Shown piece after piece: positions 32,984 to 41,045 of a stretch of 64,000 bases of DNA; position 1 is the stretch's first letter, and every line of letters begins with the position of its first letter. Both the position numbers and the translations under genes were made by a program. The stretch comes from Fibrobacter sp. UWB16 (GTDB taxonomy: Bacteria > Fibrobacterota > Fibrobacteria > Fibrobacterales > Fibrobacteraceae). Under the pieces are notes generated by a model. It saw nothing but the letters and a program-made list of their open reading frames with translations, ran no database searches and had not been told where the DNA came from. Location: the NCBI RefSeq assembly GCF_900215325.1, contig NZ_OCMS01000003.1, positions 248,001 through 312,000 of the forward strand. Direction: 5' to 3'.

Positions 32984-33205
32984 ATGAAAGAATTAATGCT
33001 TATCTTCATTGCAATAGAAATTTTTATTTGCTCAGTGGGAATTGCTTTTTTTAGTGCTTCTGATAGCGAAAAAAATAATATAAGAAGCTTTTTTTTAAAG
33101 AAAGAGAATACTTATATTCCTGATGTTAAAACATTGGTTATTGAAATTGCTATTCCAGAATTTGTTCCTTGTAAAAAAAGGAATATGATGATTATTTTAA
33201 AATAA
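32984..33205 (+). CDS. N-terminal piece of a frameshifted membrane-anchored protein
   Basis: A hydrophobic anchor (LMLIFIAIEIFICSVGIAFF) opens the product. Translation ends soon after an A7 run at 33173-33179. One extra A would continue the frame as KKEYDDYFKIKYFQND into the next piece (33232-33876), which has no start signal of its own. ATG 32984 is preferred (AGGA upstream); ATG 32960 is too close to its site. Probably one gene with the next two pieces, either split by mutation, read through by slippage, or mis-sequenced. Confidence 0.5.
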   Translation: MKELMLIFIAIEIFICSVGIAFFSASDSEKNNIRSFFLKKENTYIPDVKTLVIEIAIPEFVPCKKRNMMIILK

Positions 33206-33231
33206 AATATTTTCAAAATGACTCAACACCC

Positions 33232-33876
33232 TTGTTTTTTGGGAAGGTAATTCTCAAATTTTTTGATAAAGATGGCAAAACTTATTCTCCTTATATTTTT
33301 GAGGGGAATTCTATTTCTGTGGCAGAATTGCATAAAATATCATCAGAAGAATTACAGATGAAAATTTTTGAGAATTGTATCAAAAAGGATTCCATTGTTT
33401 TGGAAGGTGGAGAATCTAAAAGTGTTGTTGATGCTTTATCTCGGCATTTGATGCTTATAAGAGATCGTTCATATGATGGCCGTATTGTTTTGTCTTTTCG
33501 CAGAGATGAAAAACGCAGTGAAAAAGTATTTTTGAAAACTGTAGAATTGGATTCTACTTGTGAATTTGGAAATTCTGTTCAAACTGAGTTGCAGTATTTG
33601 GGAGAAGGAATTGTGTATTTTTCTGTAACGACGACAGGTCCCTCGTATGGTATAGAAAATGTTAAAATTGTCGATAAATGGAAAAGTGACTATATTCCTA
33701 TATTAGATTTGTGTGATGAATGCAAGTTTAAAAAGATTGATTCGAATCGTTGCGAACTCTCTGGAATGATTGAGACAACAAAAGCTCGTGCAGATGCTTT
33801 GTTCCGTTTTATGGATCCCAAGATTGAGTTCTTTGCGTATCCACCCAGCGAAAAAATAAAAAAATGGCAAAGTTAG
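33232..33876 (+). CDS. Middle piece of the frameshifted protein
   Basis: The listed start is a TTG without a ribosome site, and the frame is open upstream to the A7 run at 33173. The 214 residues include VILKFFDKDGKTYSPYIFEG, TTTGPSYGIENVKIVDKW and a CDECKFKKIDSNRCELSG Cys pair cluster. It ends just past a second A7 run (33858-33864), where again one extra A would lead into the next frame. Family not recognised. Confidence 0.5.
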   Translation: MFFGKVILKFFDKDGKTYSPYIFEGNSISVAELHKISSEELQMKIFENCIKKDSIVLEGGESKSVVDALSRHLMLIRDRSYDGRIVLSFRRDEKRSEKVFLKTVELDSTCEFGNSVQTELQYLGEGIVYFSVTTTGPSYGIENVKIVDKWKSDYIPILDLCDECKFKKIDSNRCELSGMIETTKARADALFRFMDPKIEFFAYPPSEKIKKWQS

Positions 33877-34124
33877 ATTTGTGCTTTGAAAATAAAGATG
33901 TTCTTAATGGACAGAATGATTTGAAAAAGATAGATAAGGACGTATATCGTACTAAAAAAAATAGGTGTCCATCTAAGAAGTTGAAAGAACATTATGGAAA
34001 TTATGGTGAATATGAAATGTTAGAATGTAATGGTAGTAACTGTCGGTGGCGGTATGAAAAAGGTGATGATAGTTGGTACCGAAGCTTTGAATGTGGTAAG
34101 GGGAAAACTTATGAGCGTTATTAA
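33864..34124 (+). CDS. C-terminal piece of the frameshifted protein
   Basis: The 86 residues begin within the A7 run, overlap the previous frame by 13 bases and lack a ribosome site. Four Cys sit in the pattern CPSKK...CNGSNCRW...FECGKG, matching the style of small disulfide domains in the first gene of this window. Joined, the three pieces would give a protein of about 380 residues. Confidence 0.45.
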   Translation: MAKLDLCFENKDVLNGQNDLKKIDKDVYRTKKNRCPSKKLKEHYGNYGEYEMLECNGSNCRWRYEKGDDSWYRSFECGKGKTYERY

Positions 34125-34179
34125 ATATGAATCTTGAAAGATTGATGTTGAAAAAAGTTATTCTCCAAAAATAATTCGT

Positions 34180-34239
34180 TAATATCCATTGGCAGAAAAT
34201 GAAGAACGACTTATCAAGATGATTATTGTCCGCATCTCC
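34180..34239 (+). pseudogene. Diverged duplicate of the double-ATPase 3' end joined to an IS-end fragment
   Basis: The stretch translates as YPLAENEERLIKMIIVRIS, against YPLLGNEERLIKTMVE at the end of the ATPase gene (31974-32020); at DNA level about 35 of 44 bases match. Bases 34222-34239 (ATTATTGTCCGCATCTCC) are identical to part of the right end of the IS3-family element at 53970-53999. It marks the distal edge of the 32.1-34.2 kb cassette. Confidence 0.75.
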
Positions 34240-34265
34240 TTCTGAAACCTTAATTTTTTTAATGC

Positions 34266-35162
34266 TTATTCCTTTTTCTCGCGGAAGGCTTTGGGCGTCA
34301 TTCCTGTCATACGTTTGAAAAATTTCCCGAAGAAGCCAACGTCAATAAAGTTCAGTTCGTTGGAAATTTCTTGAATGTCCTTTTGCGATGATTGCAAAAG
34401 AACTTTTGCGTCTAGGGCTATATATTCGTCAATCCATTGCTTTGCGCCTTTGCCGCTCATTTCTTCAACGACTGTAGAAAGATATTTTGGGGTGACGAAA
34501 AGTTCGTCGGCGTAATGTTTGACGCTGTGATGCTCGCGGTGTTCTTCTTCGACTTTTTGCAAGAAAGCGTTGAATAAAGCTTTCTTGCGGTTGGATCCTT
34601 GCGGTTCGTAGTTCTTTTGCTTTACAAAGTCCATGCATTCAAAGACGATGGAAATGACTAGGCTTTTGATAATTTGGTAGTGGTATGGATTATTTTTTGT
34701 AACTTTGATTTTTTCTTGCAGATGCCTGAAAGATTTTTTTATTTGATCGAAATCTTCTCCGTCCCTTTGCTGGATGGGCGCTTGCTTTGCGGCCTGAAAA
34801 AGTTGCAAACTGTCTTTGACTTGTGACATTAAATCGTTCATCGTGTCTATAGAACATGCGATACATAACGGTTTTATATCATCGCTTGTTTGAATGACAT
34901 GAATGATTTGCCCGGGGAATGCAACAAAAATACAGCCTTTTTCAAGCTCGTATGTTGTTGTATTCACTTCGATTGTGCTGTGGCCTTTTTCAATCAAAAA
35001 TAATGCGATACCTTGTAGGTAAAAATAGCCGGATGTATCAAACCCTTCAATGTTTTCAAAAAAGACAATTTTCCCTGGAACAGTGTTGGACTGCTTTAAA
35101 AAATCTAATAGGGAAAGGTCTGCCTTTTTTATGTTGTTTACATTTGTGGGTTTTCTTTTCAT
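34266..35162 (-). CDS. AraC-family transcriptional regulator
   Basis: The product has 298 residues. The N-terminal cupin-like sensor has aromatic and Gly residues (SGYFYLQGIALFLIEKGHSTIEVN). The C-terminal double helix-turn-helix is at about 200-298 (HSVKHYADELFVTPKYLSTVVEEMSGKGAKQWI; DIQEISNELNFIDVGFFGKFFKRMTGMTPKAFR). It is divergent from the RND efflux operon with a 155-bp spacer, so it most likely controls that operon. Confidence 0.92.
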   Translation of the reverse strand: MKRKPTNVNNIKKADLSLLDFLKQSNTVPGKIVFFENIEGFDTSGYFYLQGIALFLIEKGHSTIEVNTTTYELEKGCIFVAFPGQIIHVIQTSDDIKPLCIACSIDTMNDLMSQVKDSLQLFQAAKQAPIQQRDGEDFDQIKKSFRHLQEKIKVTKNNPYHYQIIKSLVISIVFECMDFVKQKNYEPQGSNRKKALFNAFLQKVEEEHREHHSVKHYADELFVTPKYLSTVVEEMSGKGAKQWIDEYIALDAKVLLQSSQKDIQEISNELNFIDVGFFGKFFKRMTGMTPKAFREKKE

Positions 35163-35317
35163 AAAAACTAAAAACGATGATTTGAAATTTCTCCTTGTAA
35201 AAATTACCTCAATTTTGCCTAAAAAGTCACTAAAAAGTTTGAATTATGGTAAAAATTTCTGTTTTTGGCGAAATTTTAACCTTATAATTGACGAGCCTAA
35301 ATCATATTTTTTAAAGT

Positions 35318-36376
35318 ATGAATACGAAATTGTACATACTTCCTCTTTTGATATTGTCTCTTGTTGCTTGCGAAAGTGACTTCAATTCTCGCAACGATAA
35401 GAAAATCGCTCAGAAAAAAACGCCGATAGTTAAAGTCGAGACTATTGTCGCTAAAAATTCGAATGTCGGCAGCTCGTTGCGTTACGCGGGTTCTGTAGCC
35501 GAAGTCGCGACAACGATGGTGAGCTTTTCTTCGCCGGGGACGGTGAAGTCAGTGCGTGTGACCGAAGGCAAAAAGGTGAACAAGGGTGCGCTCGTGGCGA
35601 CCTTGGATGATACTTCTGCAAAGAGTGCTCTGGAAATCGCTTCTGCTTTAAAAAATCAGGCGGAAGATGCGCGCGCCCGTATGGAAAAGTTGCACGAGAA
35701 CAAGACCATCTCTGAAATCCAGTGGATGGATGTCGAAAGTAAGTACAGGCAGGCGATTGCCGCAGAAAAGCTTGCGCAAAAGGCGCTGGATGATTGCAAA
35801 CTTTACGCCCCTGCAACGGGAATTGTGGCGGGCAAATCGCTTGAAGTCGGGCAGAATGTGGTGCCGAGCGCTCCTGTGTTTCGCATCGTGAATATCGCGA
35901 CGGTTAAGGCGGTCGTTGCCGTTCCTGAAAAAGATGTGGCTTCGCTCAATGTGGGTGATAAGGTTGAAGTTCGCGTCGGTGCGCTTGGTGGTAAAGCTTT
36001 TGAAGGGAAGATTACAAATAAGGGGATTTCTGCAAACCCGCTTTCGCGTTCTTACCAAATCGAAGCAGAACTGAAAAATAAGAGCGGCGAACTTTTGCCG
36101 GGAATGCTTTTGGAAATGACCATTGATAGCAAAAATTCTGTGACGGGTGTTGAACTCCCTGCATCCGCTGTACTTTTGGATGAATACAATCGCTCTTTTG
36201 TTTGGGTTGTCCGTGGTGGAAAAACGACAAGAAAAAATGTTGAAACCTCTCTAGGAAATGGTTCGCAGCTTTTGGTGCAAGGAATTGACGATGGTGATTC
36301 CGTTGTGGTAAAGGGTATGTCTAAGGTGGGCGAGGGTGACCGAGTTCAAACGGCAAATCAGGCTGTTGCTCGATAG
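35318..36376 (+). CDS. RND efflux periplasmic adaptor (membrane fusion protein), lipoprotein
   Basis: The product has 352 residues. Its lipobox is LSLVAC (Cys 18). The barrel-sandwich half-motif PGTVKSVRVTEGKKVNKGALVATLDD (about 70-95) is followed by an alpha-hairpin with a short coiled coil (AEDARARMEKLHENKTISEIQWMDVESKY), then the second half-motif ATGIVAGKSLEVGQNVVPSAPVF and beta-barrel/MP domains. It bridges the inner-membrane pump and the TolC-like channel encoded next. It lies 9 bp before the pump gene. Confidence 0.94.
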   Translation: MNTKLYILPLLILSLVACESDFNSRNDKKIAQKKTPIVKVETIVAKNSNVGSSLRYAGSVAEVATTMVSFSSPGTVKSVRVTEGKKVNKGALVATLDDTSAKSALEIASALKNQAEDARARMEKLHENKTISEIQWMDVESKYRQAIAAEKLAQKALDDCKLYAPATGIVAGKSLEVGQNVVPSAPVFRIVNIATVKAVVAVPEKDVASLNVGDKVEVRVGALGGKAFEGKITNKGISANPLSRSYQIEAELKNKSGELLPGMLLEMTIDSKNSVTGVELPASAVLLDEYNRSFVWVVRGGKTTRKNVETSLGNGSQLLVQGIDDGDSVVVKGMSKVGEGDRVQTANQAVAR

Positions 36377-36385
36377 GGGGATTCT

Positions 36386-39300
36386 ATGAAAAAGAAACGT
36401 TCCTTTGTTGAAATAGCCATGCGCTATCGCGGCATTGTGTTTATGCTTTGCTGCTTTTTGGTGCTGTTTGGCATTTATGGCCTTTCCGCCAACCGAAAAA
36501 ATGAGTTCCCTGAATTTACGGTGCGTCAGGGCGTTGTGATTGCAGTTTATCCAGGTGCCACTGTAAAAGAAGTTGAAGACCGTGTTACGAAACCGCTTGA
36601 AGACTACATCTTTACTTACGGCGATGTCAAAAAGAGCAAAACGACTTCTATGACTCGCGATGGCATGGCGATTGTTCAGGTGGCGCTCGAAGATTACGTG
36701 TATGACAAAGATGGGTTTTGGAGTCGCTTTAAGCATGGTGTTTCGCAGTTCAAGTCGAGTTTGCCTGCTGGAGTCCTTGCGATTATTGTGATGGATGATT
36801 TTGGCGATGCTTCGTCGATGCTTTTGGCGATAGAAAGCAAGAATAAAACTTATCGTGAATTGGGTGAATATCTTGACGGACTTGCGGATAACTTAAGACC
36901 GCTTGAAAGTGTCGGCCGCATTACGCGTTTTGGCGAACAGAAAGACCAGATTTCTATTTATCTGGATAACGAAAAACTTTCCCAATATGGGCTGGGCTAC
37001 AAGTCGGTGACCGCGTTCCTTTCGGGGCAAGGCCTCGTGAATATTGCGGGAACCTTAAGGGACGGCGATTACAACCACCCGATTTATGTGGAAAGTGGCG
37101 TGAATTCTTTAGAAAGTGTCCGCGAAACAATTGTCTTTAGTGCGCCTGACGGAAGTGTGGTTCGCTTGAAAGATGTAGCCCGTGTGGAACGCGAGTATCC
37201 CGATCGTACGGCCTACATCGAGGTGAACGGCAACAAGTGCGTGATGCTTAGCATCGAAATGAAAAAAGGCCACGACATCGTGAAAATGGGCAAGGAAATA
37301 AAACAGGTGCTTTCGGAATTTGAAAGCAGCTTGCCTGAAGAAGTCAAGATGTTCCGCATTACGGACCAGACGGAAGTTGTTGGCAAAAGTATTGATGACT
37401 TTTTGAGAGAAATCTTGGTTGCCGTATTGGCGGTTATTATTGTGGTCGTTCTGCTGCAGCCCTTCAAGGTGGCGCTGATTGCGGCTTCGACTATTCCCAT
37501 ATCCATCTTCATTTCGCTTGGGCTTTTCTTTGGCCTCGGCTACGAAATAAACGGTGTGACGCTTGCAGCTTTGATGGTGTCGCTGGGAATGATTGTAGAT
37601 AATTCCATCGTGATATTGGATGATTATCAAGAACGAATTTATGGGCCTGGTTCTCGTTGGAGGGCGGCGGAACATAGCGCTGTGCATTTCTTGAAATCGA
37701 TTTTTTCGGCAACGCTTGCCATAAGCATTACCTTCTTCCCGTTCTTGGTGACGATGAATGGAATGTTTAGCGATTTTGTGACAACATTCCCGTGGGCGGT
37801 GACTATCGTTCTTTCGATTTCTTTGCTCGTGGCGATATTTATTGTTCCCTATTTGCAATTTGCTTTCTTAAAACCGAAGACAAAAAAGAAGAGCAAGTAT
37901 TCTTTTGAGAGCGTCTCGAACTTTATCTATGAACGCGTTTTGAGAACTTGTTTCAGGTTCCCCAAATTGACCATTCTTGTGGCGGTTATTTGTGTTGTCT
38001 TGGGCGCGGTTATGATTATTTCTCGCCCCATAAAACTCATGCCGATTGCGGAACGCAACCAGTTCTCTGTGGAATTTTATTTGCCGAACGGGACTTCAAT
38101 TAATCAGACTTCTGCCGTGGCGGATAGCATGAAGTGTATCTTGGAAAAAGATCCGAGAGTCACCTACATTACGACATTCAAGGGAATGTCTTCGCCGCGT
38201 TTTCATATGACTTATGCACCGCAATTTGCCGGTGAAAATTTTGCGCAGTTTATCGTAAATACCGAAAGTGCTCATGCTACAGAAGAGATTATCAAGGAGT
38301 ATTCGGAAAAATATGTAGATCATTTTGCAAATGTATTTGTGCGCTTTAAACAGCTCAGCTTTAGCGATGCCGCTTCGCCAATAGAAATTAGAATCTCTGA
38401 TGGAACGGATGAAAACCGTAAAGTTGCAAGTGATAAGGTGAAAAATTATTTGCGGGGTCTCCCAGGTGTTTATCTTGTTCGCAGTTCCTATGGAGAACCT
38501 TTGAGCGGCATTAAAGTTTCGCTTGACGAAAATGCTTCGAAACTTGGGGTGAACCAGTTTTCTGTCGAGGCGATGCTTGCTTCTCGCTACAATGCCGGAT
38601 TCCCGATTGCAACTCTTTGGGAAGGCAATAGAAATGTTCCTGTAGTGCTTAAGGGAACGCATGCTGATTCTGCAAGTTTCTTGAATCTTGAAAATGAACA
38701 AATCGCAACTTATGGCGGACTTTCTAATGCGCCGCTCCGCCAGATTGCGGAATTCTCGCCTGTATTCAACGAGGGAGCGCGCGATAGAAGGAATGGTCTC
38801 CCGACGGTGACGATTTCTGCCGAAGTTTCGCCTGGCGTCAGTGCGAATGACCTTGCTTTAAAGCATTTTGAATCGCTGAAAAAGTTGACTGCTAGCGAAG
38901 GTGTTAAATTGGAGCTTGGTGGCGAAGCGGCCTCTGTTATCGAAACGCTTCCTGGACTCCTTAAAGGTCTCGTCGTGGCTGTTGCCATGATGTTCCTTAT
39001 TATGGTGTGGCACTTCCGTAGAATTCGTACGGCTCTTATGCTCTTCTCGTTATTGTCGCTTTCCACTTTCGGCACGGGCGTTGCTATGTGGATTATGGAT
39101 TTGGACTTTACGATTACGGGTGTTCTTGGTATGGTGAGTCTGCTTGGAATTATGGTGCGTAACGGAATTATCATGATTGACTATGCTGAGGAATTGAAGC
39201 GTGATGAGCATTTGGATTCTAAAAATGCCATCTATAATTCGGCACTTAGGCGTATGCGCCCGATATTCCTGACTTCGGCGGCGGCCTCTGCGGGCGTTTT

Positions 39301-39460
39301 GCCGATGATGCTGAGTGGTGATGGCCTTTGGGTGCCTATGGCAATCATTATTTTCTGGGGGACGCTTGTAACGATGTGCTTGATTTTGACGGTGCTGCCC
39401 GTTGCTTATTGGGGCGTAAGTTGTATGAAGTTCAGACGCAGGAAAGTGATTAGTGGTTAG
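36386..39460 (+). CDS. RND efflux inner-membrane pump (AcrB/MexF-like)
   Basis: The product has 1024 residues, the normal RND length, with 12 TM helices in two sets and two large periplasmic loops. TM4 carries GMIVDNSIVILDDYQER with the proton-relay acidic residues; TM10 carries LGIMVRNGIIMIDYAEE. The N-terminal ENEFPEFTVRQGVVIAVYPGATVKEVEDRVTKPLEDYI block is typical of multidrug or metabolite pumps rather than heavy-metal CusA. The stop codon lies within a heptamer tandem repeat (39447-39481). Confidence 0.95.
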   Translation: MKKKRSFVEIAMRYRGIVFMLCCFLVLFGIYGLSANRKNEFPEFTVRQGVVIAVYPGATVKEVEDRVTKPLEDYIFTYGDVKKSKTTSMTRDGMAIVQVALEDYVYDKDGFWSRFKHGVSQFKSSLPAGVLAIIVMDDFGDASSMLLAIESKNKTYRELGEYLDGLADNLRPLESVGRITRFGEQKDQISIYLDNEKLSQYGLGYKSVTAFLSGQGLVNIAGTLRDGDYNHPIYVESGVNSLESVRETIVFSAPDGSVVRLKDVARVEREYPDRTAYIEVNGNKCVMLSIEMKKGHDIVKMGKEIKQVLSEFESSLPEEVKMFRITDQTEVVGKSIDDFLREILVAVLAVIIVVVLLQPFKVALIAASTIPISIFISLGLFFGLGYEINGVTLAALMVSLGMIVDNSIVILDDYQERIYGPGSRWRAAEHSAVHFLKSIFSATLAISITFFPFLVTMNGMFSDFVTTFPWAVTIVLSISLLVAIFIVPYLQFAFLKPKTKKKSKYSFESVSNFIYERVLRTCFRFPKLTILVAVICVVLGAVMIISRPIKLMPIAERNQFSVEFYLPNGTSINQTSAVADSMKCILEKDPRVTYITTFKGMSSPRFHMTYAPQFAGENFAQFIVNTESAHATEEIIKEYSEKYVDHFANVFVRFKQLSFSDAASPIEIRISDGTDENRKVASDKVKNYLRGLPGVYLVRSSYGEPLSGIKVSLDENASKLGVNQFSVEAMLASRYNAGFPIATLWEGNRNVPVVLKGTHADSASFLNLENEQIATYGGLSNAPLRQIAEFSPVFNEGARDRRNGLPTVTISAEVSPGVSANDLALKHFESLKKLTASEGVKLELGGEAASVIETLPGLLKGLVVAVAMMFLIMVWHFRRIRTALMLFSLLSLSTFGTGVAMWIMDLDFTITGVLGMVSLLGIMVRNGIIMIDYAEELKRDEHLDSKNAIYNSALRRMRPIFLTSAAASAGVLPMMLSGDGLWVPMAIIIFWGTLVTMCLILTVLPVAYWGVSCMKFRRRKVISG

Positions 39461-39481
39461 TGGTTGGTGATTAGTGATTAG
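39447..39481 (+). repeat. Five tandem TGATTAG-type heptamers
   Basis: TGATTAG, TGGTTAG, TGGTTGG, TGATTAG and TGATTAG run head to tail, with the RND stop codon (TAG 39458-39460) inside the second unit. A further G-rich stretch follows to 39515. Confidence 0.8.
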
Positions 39482-39533
39482 GAAAAAGTAGGTGGTAGGC
39501 GGTGGATGGTAAGAAGTAAACGTTCTCTTTGCG

Positions 39534-39570
39534 TCATTCTGAGGACCGAAGGGACGAAGAATCCAGGGAG
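39534..39570. repeat. GTCATTCTGAGG...GAAGAATCC intergenic repeat before the tolC-like gene
   Basis: Another dispersed repeat (GTCATTCTGAGGACCGAAGG then GACGAAGAATCC). Its last bases AGGGAG serve as the apparent ribosome site of the next gene. Confidence 0.65.
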
Positions 39571-39578
39571 TTTATAAA

Positions 39579-40940
39579 ATGAATAAATTGAATAACATAA
39601 TGGTTGCTCTTATTTTTAGCGTTTCCGCTTCATTTGCGGCGGATGTTTTTACGCTTGATGATTGCTTGCGTGTTGCCCGCGAAAATAATGCGACTTTGAA
39701 GAGTGCAAAAGTGAATCGCCAAATGGCCGAAGAAGCCGAAGGAAGTGCTTTCCCGGCGTATTTCCCGAAAGTGTTTGCCGGTGGCTTTGCCTTTATCGCA
39801 AACGATTTCTTGGTGAAACAAAAAATGGACTTCTCCAAAGAAATGGAGGGCTTGGGGCAACAAGTTGCACCCGCTATGATGCAGGCGGGGATAGACCCTT
39901 CTATGTTGGCGGGGCTTCCGACGACATTTAATATGGGAATGGTTGATAAAGGAATTATTGGGCATTTGACTTTGATTCAGCCGATTTTTGTGGGCGGACA
40001 AATTTACAACGGCAATCAGCTTGCCAAAATTGGAACTCGTGCTGCCAAATTGCAGGAAACTCTTACCGAAACGGAAATCCGCAAGAATACGGAGACCTAT
40101 TACTGGCTCATTATTTCGCTTAAGGAAAAGTTGAAAACACTTGCTGAAGCTGAAAAACAGGTGGATGGAATTTATAGCGATGTCCAAGTTGCTGTGGATG
40201 CCGGTGTCGCTGTGAAAAATGATTTGCTCCGTGTGGAGCTCGAAAAGAAGAAATTGCAAAGCAATCGTTTAAAACTTGAGAATGGAATCTCGGTCGCAAA
40301 GCTGATGCTGGCGCGGCAAATGAATCGCGACAATGCTGATTTTGACCTTGCCGATGCTGATCTTTCTCAAGTTACTCCGCCTGAATCTTACGCAATTTCT
40401 GCTGATGACGCCGTTGAACGCCGTGCCGAAAGCAAGTTGCTTGCCATCAGTCGCGAAGCTGCCGAAAAGGAACGCTCAATGGAGCGCGGCAAGGTGCTGC
40501 CTACGGTTGCTGTGGGCGCGAGCCTTTTGTATCAAAACTTGCTTGATGACGATGCTGTAAATGGTGTGCTTTTTGCATCGCTTACAGTGCCGATTTCGGA
40601 TTGGTGGAGCAATAGCTATTCTACCGCCAAGCTTGACTTGAAGGCGCAAAAGGCGGCGATTGACGAGGTAGAAAACAAGAACTTGATCAAGGTGGATATT
40701 GATGCCAAATGGAACACGCTGAACGAATCCTTCAAACAAATAGAAATCAGTCGTGATGCCATTGCCCAGGCCGAAGAAAACTTGCGCATACAACGTGAAT
40801 TTTACAATGCGGGCACTGCGACGCTCAGCAATCTGCTTGAAGCTGAAACTTTGCGGCAGCAGGCTGCGGACTCCTACACCGAAGCCGTTACGGGGTATTA
40901 CACCGCTGTCTGTGCGTACTTGACGGCGACAGGCCGGTAA
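39579..40940 (+). CDS. TolC-family outer-membrane efflux channel
   Basis: The product has 453 residues with a signal peptide (ALIFSVSASFA-AD). Two TolC repeats of long helices are visible: LDDCLRVARENNATLKSAKVNRQMAEEAEG at the start, QLAKIGTRAAKLQETLTETEIRKNTETYYWLIISLKEKLKTLAEAEKQVDGIYSDVQVAVDAG in the middle, and the second-repeat counterpart AEENLRIQREFYNAGTATLSNLLEAETLRQQAADSYTEAVTGYYTA at the end. It completes the tripartite pump with the two preceding genes. Confidence 0.93.
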   Translation: MNKLNNIMVALIFSVSASFAADVFTLDDCLRVARENNATLKSAKVNRQMAEEAEGSAFPAYFPKVFAGGFAFIANDFLVKQKMDFSKEMEGLGQQVAPAMMQAGIDPSMLAGLPTTFNMGMVDKGIIGHLTLIQPIFVGGQIYNGNQLAKIGTRAAKLQETLTETEIRKNTETYYWLIISLKEKLKTLAEAEKQVDGIYSDVQVAVDAGVAVKNDLLRVELEKKKLQSNRLKLENGISVAKLMLARQMNRDNADFDLADADLSQVTPPESYAISADDAVERRAESKLLAISREAAEKERSMERGKVLPTVAVGASLLYQNLLDDDAVNGVLFASLTVPISDWWSNSYSTAKLDLKAQKAAIDEVENKNLIKVDIDAKWNTLNESFKQIEISRDAIAQAEENLRIQREFYNAGTATLSNLLEAETLRQQAADSYTEAVTGYYTAVCAYLTATGR

Positions 40941-41045
40941 GCAGAACGGTTGCGGAAAAATGAAAACGGATGCCGAGTTTTCGACATCCGATTTAGCGTG
41001 AATGCGTAATGTTTTTTTTGTCGCGCCGCCCTACGCCCAATAATT

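Noticed and set aside
33170-33184. Programmed -1 frameshift of the dnaX type (A-AAA-AAG)
   Set aside because: The zero-frame codons are AAA-AAA-AGG rather than the slippery A-AAA-AAG phase, and no stimulatory stem is obvious; slippage on A7 or an error is more likely.
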